DNA of 64,000 nucleotides from Dromaius novaehollandiae (taxonomy: Eukaryota; Chordata; Aves; Casuariiformes; Dromaiidae). The position numbers and the translations under genes are program-made. Location of the stretch: NCBI RefSeq assembly GCF_036370855.1, contig NC_088100.1, forward strand, positions 108,668,387 through 108,732,386. The letters are read 5' to 3'. The first letter of the stretch is position 1. Every line of letters starts with the position of its first letter. The notes below the pieces were generated by a model. It made no database searches and was not told where the DNA came from. It was given only the letters and a program-made list of their open reading frames with translations. Shown one piece after another: positions 23,579-38,500 of the stretch.

Positions 23579-26500
23579 TTAGCTGGGCACTGAAAGGAGC
23601 CCATATTCATCTGCTGTATCCAAAATTTTACAGATGACTGGAGACTCCACCTTGAACATAAAATATCAAAATGTTAAAAACTAAAATTACTGACAAACTT
23701 TTACAAGAGATTGCAACAGAGATTTACAAGAGATTTATTCCAATAGATTGCAACATGCAGAGTTCTTGAGCATCACTTTGTAAAACTGTTAACTTATGCT
23801 TTTTACTTCTAGGTACTGACTCTATAGCATATTAGCAATGTAATTAATAATAACCCTAGCATATTAGCAATGTAACTAATAATAACCCTCCTTTCTCTAA
23901 GCAAATGCAACTGAACAAAAAGCAGTATTTGTTTAGCAGCTATGTATTAGGATTGAAGTATATGACAAGAATCTTTTGTGAAGAGTCACTAGAAGGGATG
24001 ATTTTAAATTTAAAAAAATAGATGAAAGAAATAGCAGGTCTAAGGAACACAGAAGTGACACAAAACAGCAGCTTAGTAAGATTTTAACAATAGCAAGTAA
24101 TGTTAACATTCTTCAGTACATTTGAAAAAAACCACGTCTTCATCTGTTGCCTTTATGTTCCCTTGTCAGGGGTGGTTTGCATTACGAGCCCTGCCAGAAA
24201 TGGTAGCTATAAAGGCTCTCACTTCAGTAGAAAAATCTCTTTCTCTTGTCAAATAAAAAACTTTGTTTTTATTCTTTGGCTGATACAAGTAAAGGCTAAA
24301 GTCAAAACTGATCACACACTTTCCATGTAATGTTGACCATGCACCTTAAGACATGCTCTACTAGGCGACACCTGATGTTAGTGAATTCAAGTGTGTGTTT
24401 ACATACCCCAAGAATGTACTGGCAAGAATGAGGCTCTAACATATATATGGTTACAGCATGAGGGGAATCGGATTCCTTACATCTGAAAAGAGGAAAAAGA
24501 GGAATTTTTCAATTTGTTCTAGAAAAAGCACAAAACTAAAATATGGATTTTGTTAATATCTATAGCATTTCTTTATGAAGCTTAGTTAATGCTTTCTGAG
24601 CTTTATGAAAAAGACAGAAAGAGGCTTTCTCCTCTGACATATGAAGCAGAGAGATGAAACACAGGTTTACATAAAAGGTTAACTTACTTCAATTTCACAG
24701 TCACCTGCCTTGGCTTGTCTGTTAAGTCACACACATCTCCATTTCCATAGAAATGAGACACCATCCTGCCACAAAAGTTTGGAATGAGAAAGCTTGGAAA
24801 CATTAGACACTAAATTCTTAAACACTAAATTGTTAAACGCACAGCTAAGTTGTGTAATAGGATATCTTGTAATTCTTCAAATGCTTAACTCCAATATACA
24901 GAACAAAAAAACAGTATGTTGTATTTAAATTACTACAGAAGCAAATCATTTTTCATTGTTGGAAGATTTCTTTGCATCATATCCAAAGCATTCGATTATC
25001 TTTTCTGATGTTTGATGTTGATTAGTGGGAAAATCTATATGATCTTCTCTTGATAGTTTATCTATTAGTAAAATGAATATTCACAAACTGCAGAAGTGGG
25101 CTCCAGTATTTCCTCTTCTCCTCCCTCCTTGCAAGTAAGGGACCAATTCAGAAACAGATAACCACAACAGAAACCATGGTGACTGCAACCATACCTAACT
25201 GTCTGTGTACCATCTTCTCTGAGATAGTAGGTTCTAGCAGCATTCTTCCTAGACCATTCAATGTGTTCCTCCTTGCTCCAGGTACCCACAACCACAGATG
25301 TCTTGCCACTTTCCTTATCCTAAAAAAGGAAAAGCTGATAATTACCTTGTATCAGAAGTTTAACAGTGAGGATGTTTTAATGACAACTGGCATGTCATTT
25401 TTAGAGCAAGTCTTCTCCTGTCAATAATATATTGTTCTTGCATTTGGGACAAAGTATGAATGATCTTGTATGAAGGGTCGAGTCTCAATTTGACTGTCTT
25501 TTTCACAACAGCCACCTTGGCTCTGTTAGCTGATACACGTTTCAATGAGCAAAAAAGCATTCCGACCAAAAAAAAAAAAAAACCCCAAACCACACGCATA
25601 AAATGTTTTTTTCAGCTTTGATCATCAGTATGTTTTATCTGACATGGTACCTACATCTCCCTGCATAAACTCTTCAGTAGCACAGTGAGAATTTCTTCTC
25701 TTACATCACTCCTCTCAAACCCAAGATGGGGATTAGCCAAGAAAAGAAGGATGTTTACTTTCTCAGATTTTTCTGAGATGGATTCTCTAACCTTCTGCCA
25801 ACCCCAGGATGTTGCCTGATCCTTACCAAAAAACAGAGCCCCCAAAAGCCATGCAGATTCAACTATTACTGCAGAACAGAATAAGCCTCTGTCAAAATAT
25901 GAAAAACAGGGTAAACAGTTGTACAGCTTGTCAAGTAAAACCTGAATTTGTTAAGGTTATTTAACAAAACACAGGAATTTATCTCTCAAGGTCTTGTGGG
26001 AGGATACGATATCTACTTTGGCAAATATGTTAGGGACAAAAAGGAAGAAATCTGCTCAGGTAGCAATTTTATCATTTTAAAATGAATCCTCTTAAGGAAG
26101 CAAAGCTTCTGTTGCAGGTTTGCATAACCTTGAAAAAGAACTCAAGCTTTTGCCTTACAACTGAATGCCATGCAGCACAAGAGGAGTGAAGGGAATGTGG
26201 CTTTTTTGCACTGTGCCTGATCCAGCCACAGAAAAGCAAAGTGTTTTGAGGCAAACAGAGAGGAGTTTCAAGGACTTCCTCTAATCCCTAAAGAAGGCAT
26301 GTGTCTAAAACAAATTAGGAAAGTTAATGGCTCAGTCTGATTGCACATGGAAGACAAAACGCGTTGGCTAACACTGCGGAAGCATATCTTTGCTCAGGAC
26401 CATCTTTGCTTGTTGCTGTTACTTAAACAGCGCAACATCACTTTTTTTGAAAGTTAATTATCAAACAGTACATCAAAATTTGCAGCAACACAGAATTTAA

Positions 26501-29500
26501 GAAGTTTTTTCTGTTGTTTTTTTTATTTTTACAAACATATTTCTGTTGCTTCCACTTAAAAAAAAGTCCTCACTCTGACAGGCTTTTGCTTTCAATCAGA
26601 GAAGCTGTAGCCATCTAGTGGCAGAATATAAAACTGTTTAAACATACCTCATGATACTGATGAACGTATTTGCCATAGCAGAATTCATACTTCCACCAAC
26701 CAACACCCTAAGGAGAGGAATAATTTCAGTTAGTGCAAAAAAGAAAGAAAAAAAACAAAACCCAAACCCCCAAAACACAGAGACACACCCAATTTTCCTC
26801 CTGACCCTAAATCACCGAGTATTATAGCTGAAAACTGTATACCTGACTCAGGGATTGCACTGAAAGAGAATCTCTTATTAGACTTACTGATATAGGCAAG
26901 AGATGGACTAGATGAGCTTAAGCAAAGCGAACCTAATTTTTATGTGGACAGTTTGCTCTTGGAAGAGCCACACATGATTATATTCTTTAAAAGCTATTAG
27001 TATCCCCCAAATTTATCTTTTTAAAAAAATGTTTTGTTCTTTCAAAGACAGTGAAAACTTCAGACTCCTTTTCTCTGCTGGCTGTTCTCTGAGTCTCCTT
27101 AAGTAAATCTCCTTTTTTTAATGCTTTGTCCTAACTGCTTCCTCTCTTAGTGTCTTGCTGAGTTTTCTCATATTTTTTCTTCTTGTTAACAAAATTAGTA
27201 CAGAACAATTCTCATTATCTTCTACTTTCATTTCACTGTCTGTTCAAGGAAGTTTTATCTCAACAGAAAGATTAAAGATACCTTTCAGTAAATTTAATAG
27301 CGTAAACTTACAAGTCTGTAAGTACGTAAGTCCTCCCTATATCAATGCAAGGAAAGGCAATTATTATGCACTTAATAATGCTGTTAAAACATGTAAGTTG
27401 ACATGGCTTGTGCAGTGAAAGCTCCAGTGTTACCCACAAATAGTAAAGGAACTGTACTTTTACTTCAGCTTTGTATTTTGCCCAGCATGGCCAGGCGAAA
27501 ATTAACTACGAGGTATTTGAAAGTCAGAGAAATATCATTTGCAAATATTAAGCTCCAGCTTTCCATGCTTCAGAGCACAGTGAAAGTCATAGGTTTATGC
27601 CCCAAATACACTTTTCCTCAAACACACAGCAGAATAACAGTATTTAGTGGGCAAGGGGGACAAAAACACAAATGCGGACCCGACAGATACCAGAGCTGGC
27701 TCTAAGTAAATTGTTAGCACAGCACAATGCAACACTGACAGAGATACTAGTTTGGAGGCAGCTATGTAAACGAAGTGTAGTATGCAGGACAAGGACTGGG
27801 CAAAAGTAGGTCTTGAACTTAGATTGAAAGAATACTTTCAATTACAGCTAAAGGTACTAGCAATTTTTTTTAAAGGAAAAACACCTCTTTTGTTGTGAGG
27901 AACAAAGTAGGTCTCTGCTGAGGGAAGAATTTCAACTATCAAAGTTCATGAAAGACTAAAACTACATAAAACAGTATGTGCAAATAAGAAGTAGCAATTT
28001 TATTGTACGTAGTTTTATTTCTCACCCCATGGAAGCAGTAGGAACCACTAAGAAACTCCTTTATAAGTTGGTCATCAGTCAATTTGGAGATATGGGTTGT
28101 TCCCACAGTTAATAGCTGATGGCTTCCAACAGCAACTGGCTTATGGATAGAAGAAAATTTCTCTTCTTTTGTTGAATGCATTTCTTCCTGAAATTAGAGT
28201 GTACATAAATATGCCCATTTAGACTTTATATGTCCCTTGCTAAATCTTATGACCTATAAGAAGTTATCTAATATTAGTGGCAGGTTTTGGGAAAAACTGA
28301 AAGCATTTTGTCACTGTTTTTTCAGTCTTTAGCATAGTTGAAAAAACATGGAAGGTCAAAAAACTAGTGACTTAGGAAACTGTAGGCTAAGGAGGCTAAA
28401 TTTTAACCTAGTAGCCCAAACTTAACTGCTTTATTTTTCTTCCAAATGAGTTAAGTTACAGATGATTTCAACAAATCTTACTAAAGACCATTTGAAAGAC
28501 TGTGGTGGTCTTAGGTAGTTGGGGAGAAGAACTAATTCCACTGAAATCAAAGTTAAATGTGTTACAACATGGAAAATAATAGTATTTAAAATTACTCTCA
28601 TATTTAAAATTAAAGAAATCCTACCTCCTTAACCCTTCTAAAAGGCATCTTCATCATTTCTTGCTGTTTCTCCAGCTGTTCCAGGTTATGGGGTTTAAGC
28701 GGGGATCCTGGTAGTGACTGGCAAAAGATGTCGTTCACAGGAGAAGCCCTGAACCTGTCCAAACGAGTTATGGATATATCACTTATATTCTTTCAAATTT
28801 ATTATCACTGTACATACAGGTATGCCAGCACACTCTCAGTCCTGTTCAGCATCTCAGAAACCTCTGCTAAAAACTTATATTTTGGAGCAAAGACCTGATT
28901 TTTTATTACAGTTAGTACAAATTTCCATTGGGCTGAGTTGTGTCTATTTTTTTTCTTGTACTTGCACCATGTTAGTCAAGACAACGCTGTTGTCATAATA
29001 ATTACAAATGATGCAAATACTTTTTTGCCTAGTGTAGTCTATTATGCTGGCAGACAACTGGTCAACTCAATCTAACCAGTCTTTTTCAAAAGGAAAAAGC
29101 TGAGTATGAAAGGGCAAACTGCATGGTACATGTATTGGGAATGCTGCGTCAAGACACTGAAAAAACCTTCAGAGGTTAGGAAACTCCAAAGGTTAAACTT
29201 TACAGATACAGTTTCTATATAATTAAAATAATACATGCTTACGCAATCTGCTATGTAAGGCTTTTCATATACTCCTCCTCCTTTATCACTGCCCAGTCTT
29301 TTCATTAGCTATGTCTGCAAAAAGCAGCTCACCTTAGGAAAGAAATAACTGTAAGATGAATCAGAGTAGCATAGCTTTCTCTTTATTTTACACAAGTGAA
29401 GGCCTCATTAAAACGCCAAAAAAGCCTTAACAGAAAATACTCAAAGGTGAACATTAAAATCCTACTGACAAATGATGAACTTGCTTAGTTTTCACTGCCC

Positions 29501-32500
29501 ATCTCATTCAAAGGTGTCATTTTGATGAAACATATTTACAAAATAAACATGCAAATACTGCTTTAGAAGCAAGACAGCTTTTTGTGACATCCTCCTAGGA
29601 ACAGTCTGTGATACACAGCAGTAGCTGTGTAATAATAACCACTATGTTTAAAATAATCTGAAAATACTAGATCAACAAGTTCTGTACTGAAAAGCTTGGT
29701 CTTGAATTTTGCTTAAATAATATTATTGAAGACTACCAGTTACAGCAGGAAAATAAATACTACTCTTCACTGCCTTCCTCCCTGCCCCCAATTCCCACCA
29801 TCTTAAAGAAAGTCAAATTGTACCCAAATGAAAATGACAGAGAGAACTAATGGATATGCTCTTGCGAAGCTAATGTAACTGCATTATTGGGTAAGATAAT
29901 GGGTTTAGAGGAAAAGGGTTGGTGCCTACAATACCACTAAGTGCTGTTTCAGCGAACAACAACACACGACAGGAAAAGCGTGCTTAACTTAAAATGAAGC
30001 TTTTTGTTCGTTTGAATGTCTGCTGACACTGAGCAGCATTTCAAGCCCACTATCTCCACCCTTTATTTACTAGGAAGACATATGTGGAAAAATAAAGATC
30101 TTATATGTTTAGTTTAAGTACTTCTTGCTAGCGTCCAGAAAGCCTTCCACACCTTCCTTTGGGGGGAAGAGGCAGGAGCTCAAGATCTCTTTTTTAATCA
30201 GATAAAAAAAAATGCCTGTCTACCTTTTTGACTCTGTAAGCATACAGAGGCTTAGAAGACACACAATATATAATATACAAATAACAGTGCAATAAATAAG
30301 CACAACAGATAACATAGAACTAATAGATCTAGTTACGTAAGCAAAGTTGTAACTGGTACAACTGCCAAGTGTTTACAAAATGCATGATCAAGGATTTTAT
30401 CTTACAGGCTTGATGCCTATTTCAGAACACCTAGATTAAATATTCAATCGTTCAGAGGTTGGTGTGTATGGGCAGTTCAGAACTCCTGTCTGTTATTTTC
30501 CATTTCATTTGTATGTCGTGCACTTCCTTCGCTATTCTGTTTACACCCCTTGAAAGGCAAAGAATCTCTACTGTTAAGACTAATATCACTTAGACACATT
30601 TTACAATTCAGTCAGGAGAAAAAGAATCCCAAACTTGATTTTTTGGAAAATAACAGTGAAATTATGAGTTCTTTATATGGAAGTGACTTCATATGCAGCT
30701 GAAGGCAAGGCAATGAGGCAGGACAGGGACAGATGGGAGCTCCTTAAAGTGGGAGTGCTGCTAAAATAAATGCTAGTAAGATTATCATTGAAGTCTGTAC
30801 TTTTGTTTTCTGAAATTCAATAGAGAAGTTGAAGTCTATGCACACATGTATTGCACACGTGCAATTTGCAGTATTTGAATACCATGAAAAACATCCCTAA
30901 GACCTTGAAATCATAAAATACATAAGAGACTGGGTGTTCTTTGTCTGTCTGTGGCTTTCTCAGCCTTCAGGCTCTGCTTTGTGTTCCTCTGGAATCACAA
31001 GGCTAGAAACTTACCTTTTGAAAATAAAATAATAGCTGTGCTTCTTATGTAGGATCAATCAACAGAGACTTATGAAATGCAAATATTGTGCAACTTAAAA
31101 TGAAAACTGCAAGAGGTGACAAAACTGCACTTGCCAACCGAAGTAACCTGCAAGTGTCACAGGAAATGTCTAGAAAGTTTTGTACAAGAAACCACAGCTG
31201 GACATAAGACTTGTATAAACACATGCACACACAGAAGTTGATGAGAATTTGGAGCTATAATGTTAGCCAAAATTTGGGTACCGTACCTGTATTTAGGATG
31301 GTTGCACAACAGAGGTGTCAGTATAACCACTTCATATTCACAAGTTGTAACTTCTGCTACTGAAAGAATCTCATGTTTAGCTTCTGGATGACAGATGTAC
31401 ATCACTGTACTTGATCTGGGTAGGTTTTGTCTCAAGCTACAAGGTGTGCCGTTTCCCATTTCTACAGGATAGTATGGGGTCATCTGCCCTTCTATATTTT
31501 TTGTAGGTATCTAGGTGAAAGAAAGTAAAAGTTAAGAATCACAATAAAATTCCTTTGCCTCTTCTGAAGTGGAGGTGTTGCTGCAACCAAACAGGTTCTG
31601 GTTTATTACCTCCAGCACAGCACTGCACAAATGCACCAAGCTACCCAAGGTTTGACTACAAAGCCCAGCCACATCCGATTGCAAAAGCACCTGGAGTCTC
31701 TGCATAGGTTGCCTGATGTTTCAGTTCTAACAAATCTTACCAGCTGAGTGCAATGTTCTGTTAGAGCACCAAGCCCTGCTATGTAAACCCTGTAGCCTAG
31801 GAGGCAGAGACATGTGAGTAGCTCTGCCAGGCTCAGCTTAGGTCTGACCAAGCACATTACCTTCAGTGCGGGACCAGATCACAAAGACCGTGGCACCATC
31901 CAAAGCCATCCAGATATCTGCACTACACCCCTTAACATACATATTCTGCATTTTCCCTTATTCAGAGTATCCCAGCCATCTGTTACCTTGTCTAACACAG
32001 AGTTAACAATACATACAAAGTAAATCCCACTTTATAAGGTTTGAAACATTCATCTAAAATACTTTATTTTAAAAAGCTTTTTAACGTAAAGGTACTTTAC
32101 AAAGTCCAGGTAAAAACCTTAAGTCCCCTTTCCTCCATTTTGTATACACTTTAAGTAAGATCTCTTCAGACTTGTTCCTTCATATTTAAAAAATGCTTTT
32201 CCAATAGGAACTTAGCAAGTCTCATTTAATGGCTTGTGAATACAGTAATTAGTGGTGCAGAGTCATATGTCATTTAATTTTTGTCCAGACAGAATTTTAA
32301 GGGCACTAGAAGCTAGAGTCATAAATGGACTTACATGTTCAAGTTTTGTCCAACTTCTGCTTTGGGAGATTCATTCCTCAAACTGATCAAAGCCCCCTCT
32401 CCTGGTTCCTATCCTGAATACAGCTAAAGTTCTTAGGTACCGAAGTTCTGCTTATGCAAAAGCCATGTCGGAATCCACAAAACAGACCTTTCTCTACCTA

Positions 32501-35500
32501 TGTTGCTCGAGCTAATGAATATTCTCAGTGCACAAGAATTCAGGCTCTGTGCTAAATGGTGATGGTGCCTTCCATGGTCATGATACTAACCCAAGAGACT
32601 TGGGACCCTTTTATATCTTGCCTGCTTCAGTTACTGAAGCACATGTTAATCCTGTCATAGGCCACTGTCTCTTTCCTACTGAAACTGTTCCATCATGAAT
32701 GAATGATACAATATTCGATATGAGGCAAAAGAATGAACATGACAGTAGCTTAATTGTTTAGGCACTCCTTTGCTTCTAGCCACTCCTCCACTCTACACTT
32801 GAATATTCAGTTGAAGCTGGGAACTGAACATACATTCTGATTGTGTACAAAATAGCTGGTAAAAGGGGTACCAGTGCCCTCCCTTCCCTTTTGAATGAAA
32901 CAACCAATCTTTCCTTAAATACTGAAAGACTGTCTAAGCATCTCATTGAAGGTCACTGTTAAAGATACCCAAAGGGAGACAACTGTTGTCTGCACCCAAC
33001 TGAAAGGCACCTACACAGGATTTAAGATAAAACTTTAGCCTCAGTGGTTCTTTTTGGTTACTTTAAGCACCTCCCTCTTGTGTTGTCTGCCCTCTCCCTT
33101 TCATGACTATAGATTCCACTAAAATTGCAAATCTAAATTCTTTGTTGACTGAAGCCAATCAGTCTATGTACATCATAAATACTGCTGAAAAAGTTAGCAA
33201 AAGATTTAACTTCTTCTGAAATGAAAAAAAAATTGGGCTACAAAGAATCTAGTTTTCTTCAACTTTAAACAGGCCTAACTGCTGTATCTCCTGAAATGGG
33301 CCACGTTCTGATTGGGTCTGCTTCCCCAACTACCTCCATAATGCATACCAAGAACATCTATTTTCCGAGATCCGCTGCAAAAGAGGAACCACTCTCTGCT
33401 ATGTAAATTGGTACCACAAGGAACGTGTAGACAAAATTTGATCTCAGCAATTAACATGAAATATAACTGGAAATAAGGTAGGCGCATGTCTTTCCACAGG
33501 TCAGATTTGCTATTGCTAATTCTGAACTCCAAAATCCTTCAGATACTTAGGCTGTTTCACTATACAGTAAAGTAACTCAGAATTGAGTTTTGGGGCCTAA
33601 TCAAATAGAAAAGCTCTCTAACAGAGAAGGGAAGTACAGAATTTCATGGGATGGTCATCAAGTCAGGCGATAGATCTGCTAAGGATTTAGCAAGACTAGT
33701 GCTGTAAGAGTTTATGTGTTTCTTCTTACCCAAAATGCATGGAGCTACCATTAAAGGAATAGGGATCTCTGATGTAGCTAGAAAAATGACTGCTGCTAGG
33801 CCATAATGTGACTTTGTGTTTGTGTGTGTACTGTCTTCATAGCGGAAGAGTAATTCATATCTAAGTTTAAGATTTGAGTAACTCTTGACATCCAATAACT
33901 GGAAGGGCAAGAAACTCGATGAAACAGACCAAATAAGCTTTTTGAGATGGGACCGATAATCAAAAGTGAGAAGAGTGCAGCTTAGGAAAGCAGTTTCATT
34001 TTTTGATACTTATTTTAGTAGGGCACTAATTATATAACCTCATCGTATTTAAATTGCCTCCACTACTGATGGCAAAAATTAAAATAGATGTTTTTCACTT
34101 GCCTCTTTTGCACTCTCTTTTGGATTTTCCTTTTCTTCTTGATCTAGGGAATAATTAAGAATGAGGTAAGCATAACGTCTGTGAACTTGAAATAAAATGA
34201 AATTATATACAAAGAGAAGTTTATGTTTTGTGTATTTGCTAGTATGTTGTGTATAAACTGTCAGAATCAATTTCACCAACGTGCAGGTGCAAAAGAGGAA
34301 AGAAAGGAAAAAAACCCAGTGATCTGGGATTCAGAGCAAACAGAACAAAATATGAGTTAGCATCTTCTTGAAACAATTTTACGAGTTTGTCAGACAGGCC
34401 AAATTCAGCCCTAGCACAACAATAAGGTCATACAGGCCAGAATAATATGTCATTACTGCTGTTCTCTGAGGGCCAGCTGACTATTCCTTTCAAAGTGAAT
34501 GAATTACAGACTGGGACAGTAAACAGTAGGCGAGTATTTCAGCCCACCCACTAGTTTCAGCAGATATACTAGCTGGAGGAAGAAGTTAGGCCAGAGTGCG
34601 TGGCACACTAATGATCATGAGAGTAAGTATCAGTACAAGGGGAGCTACAGGTTGGCACAGGTTAAAGCTATCCTTAGCATTCTGAACTGCTTCAGGAGAT
34701 AGTCTGGACTCTGTTCAGGATCATATGAGAGAAAGGCAACTCTGCTTTGGTGTCACCTGTTGAGTTGTTCCAAGCTTACTGTAACACACTTGTGGATTCA
34801 TCTCACAATCTACTTTAATTTTTAAGAGAAGTAGCGTGAATTGCTGCATAGGAAGCATGGAAAGAATAATATCTGCCACCCAAGGAGAAAGGACAGAGCC
34901 AACATCCTGAAAGTCTCAGATATGATGATCTGAATTATCACTACATGTAACTTCCTAGTGTCTAACCTCATGTAACTTCCTAGTGTCTAACCTCAAGAAG
35001 AGAATTCATAAACTCAAACTAGACATCTGTTTTCTGTACAGCAGCATCTAGGGAAAATTATGCACATCTGCACAGGATTAGTAACAGCACAAACAAACAC
35101 CGTAACTCGCTAATAAGAAATGCCAAAAAAATGCGATGTTTCTAAAACTCTGTTTCTGTTTGGAATTAAGATACCTAATTGAAGGCTGCAGGCAGGCATT
35201 CAAAGGCATGGGATTTATAGCTCTCAATCCTTTCTAGGACACAGGCACTCAAATGACCATTTTTAGGAGGAGGAAAATGGTGGCACCCACTTTTTACATA
35301 CTAGCCCAGAATTTAAAAAACTACTCAATGCTGATATATTTTCTGCTGTTTCCATTGAATCTAATGATGGACACTTAGCTTGTGGATTTTTAGAGTTCTT
35401 TGGACTAAGGTAGCGTCAAAATGCTCAGCCCTGTATAAGGGAAGCAGATACTGGCAGGTACGAACACAGAAATTTCAGCACCTACAATAATTTGCTAGCA

Positions 35501-38500
35501 AAAATGCAAGCGCTTAGAAAATTATCTTGGGACTCAGCTACCTAAACTGCACCGAAGTTCCACTTCAGGCACTTCAATATTTTTGCAGATCTGCAGCAGA
35601 ATACTTTAAAAAGACTTTCAAACAATTCCAAGGATCAAATCCATCTGCAAAGGCTATAAAAGGTTGGTTTGTATACTATGTTTTATTAAAGAACAGCAGA
35701 GCCCACCATGTGCTACACACTCTGCACCCCGCTTATAGCTCGAAAGACACTTCCCCCCACCCAAAAAGAGAGTGGAAGCAGGCTACATTATATGAAACAG
35801 TCAGGTCAAGCAGGTATCAGTTCAATTTTTTATACTACATATTTTCTCTACCTGACTCTAATTAACTATTGTATTTTATATAGTATGGCAAAACTCACAG
35901 GATGGATGTGATGTAAGGCACTGAAAAGGAATTAATTGAAAACAACAGATTTTGGAAGAAAGAGTAATCCACAGAATTCTACTATCCTTTCAGACTGGAA
36001 ATAGTTTTCTACAGAAGTTCCAGCACATTCTCAGAATGTAACAATTAAAACCAAAAGAATTCATTAGCATCAACAAAATGAAATAAACTAAGACAAACCT
36101 GCTTCTGACAACGAGTTCTTTATCATCGTATTCCCAAGATAGTATTCTTGGATGTTTATTTTCTACAATAAAAAAGAACGTTTTTTGGTTACTATTTTCC
36201 ATACATTTTCAAGTGCATATGATTTCAAATCTTTTTGAGAAGTTAAGGTATATGGCAGCCAAAAGGGAACTGAGACTATTAAATTGTAAGAAACCTACCT
36301 GACCAGTTTCTTTCTCCTCATGATATTGACGGATATGTTTTCCATGGCAGACTTCGTAAGTCCAATAAGATTCAATCTTTAAGAAAAACGGGTGGGAGGG
36401 AGGGGGGGAAAGGAAAAAAAATCATTTTCTGTTTACATACACTACCAGAAGATGACATTTTCCCCAAAACTTTTGACCTTTGCACTAAGAAAATCTGGCC
36501 CAAGCAGGTGGGTGAAATCACCCTCACAAGTAGTAGCACAGCAAATGGTCTCAGCAGGTTCCAAATAAACATAAAAGTCAGTTGCCTTCACTTCTGCACA
36601 GACATAACACAATAAAAAAAACCCTGAAGAAAGATGTGTTGGAGCTAATTCACTCTTTACCACTGGGGATAAGCTGTAGTGAGTCAGCACAGACTATTTT
36701 TGGTCTCTGCTGCAGATATGAGATGCTTACCAGTTGGGCTTGACCCACTCTCCCCTCCTCAAGGACTTCTGTGGGATCTGAAGGTTCTGTGATTTGTGTA
36801 ACAGTTGCACATTTTCACTTTCTCTGCTTCTCAATGCCCACTTGTTTGGTATTAGGTTTGTTCTCAGAATACAAGAAGTGAATTTTTAAATAGTGATGAT
36901 ACTTGGTGAAACATTGGAAAACTTTTAGAGTATCTAGAAGAATATATTTTTTGATCTTCTAATGTTTTCTGAGGAATGCCTTTCTTTACAGACTGTGACA
37001 TATTAGGGCTTGACTCCTGGAAGTAAACATTTTAAATCTCCATTTATAAATTGTTACTATGGTCACCCTGTTTATTTGAATCCCGATATCTTCAATTATT
37101 TAGACTTTTTACAGTAATATTAAGATATAGTCATCAAGATGTAGAGAATTTATTTTGGATTGAGTTACTACCTGAACTACCTTTATCCACGCAGTTTACA
37201 ACTATGCTGAACCTTGAATCTTAAAATGGGCTCGGTTGTAAACTTGTGATTAACATGCAAGTTATCAGTGTAGAAATAACATACTCTATATGAACAGCTA
37301 CTTTGCTTAAAAAGAGGTTCCAACAATTCTCTTGGAGTAGGACCTTTGTAATCCTTCTCTTCTTCCTAGAATAAAAGGATATTTCAATTCATTAAAATTA
37401 AAGGCAGTCTGGTCTTGAAACAATTAAAAAACCTTATTGCAAAATTAAAGACATAAAAGCTCATTAATTCCTGTCATGAAGGAACTGGGTTGTGATCAGG
37501 AGAAAAGATAATTTCGTTCAGTAAGAAGGGACAAATAAAAGTCACAAATCAGAGTTAAAGCAGAAAAATTCTGTGGTTTTAAGACATGCACATATTGCAA
37601 AAGAGTAGTAGCTCTCAACTTGCTCATGTCAAGAGTGGCAGCTTGTGGCGTGAATAGGAAAACTATCAAAAAATCTTTTGTTAATCGGTATTGATGTATT
37701 CATGCGGTACAATTCGAATGTCATACAGCTTTTATTGAATTAAAAAAAGTAGATCAGAAAGGCATACATAATATTGTGGAAGCTTATTTCTGCATGTTTT
37801 TTACTCTACAAATATACGTTATTGAAAAATATGCACTGCAAAGTTCTTCAGAACTAAAGATTTCTCAACTATGTTGAAGTACTCAGTACTGTCAGTCACC
37901 TAAAGGATGAAGGCTATGTCAAAATGGAGGTCCCTGCCATAGGGGTACAGCTTGTCTGTGCGAGCTTTTGCATGGTGTAAAAACAAGAACCATTGTAGAG
38001 ACTGAAGACCAATGATCAACCTCACCAATTTCCAAAGAAAGATGGACCTCCTCAATCTACTTTCGCCTGTATCAACAAAAGTATTTGTATGTTTTAAAAT
38101 TCAAACCCTGCATTGTACATTCAGCTTTCTAATTTGGGAGAAGATGAGGGGGAAACTTTCATGACTGGTGGTGGCAATACTACCAAATGCACTACCGGGA
38201 GGCATTCAGATACAGCGATTACGATAGCAATATTAACAACCTTTTTAGCTGTTTACTGGCGTAGAATTTGACAATGCTACTTAAAATACGAGAAATTTCC
38301 AATCAGGGCTGATCTTTGCTGAAGTTCCAGAAGTAAAACTCATGACAGAGACTGACAAACCTATCAATTAACAGAATATCTGAGCAACCATTTGTTACCA
38401 AATGAAGATTTCAAGACTATTCAGAGGGGCTACACTTTGTTTAGTGCTAGGATCTAATACAAAATGAATGCATCTATTATAAACTGTGAAAATGTTAATC

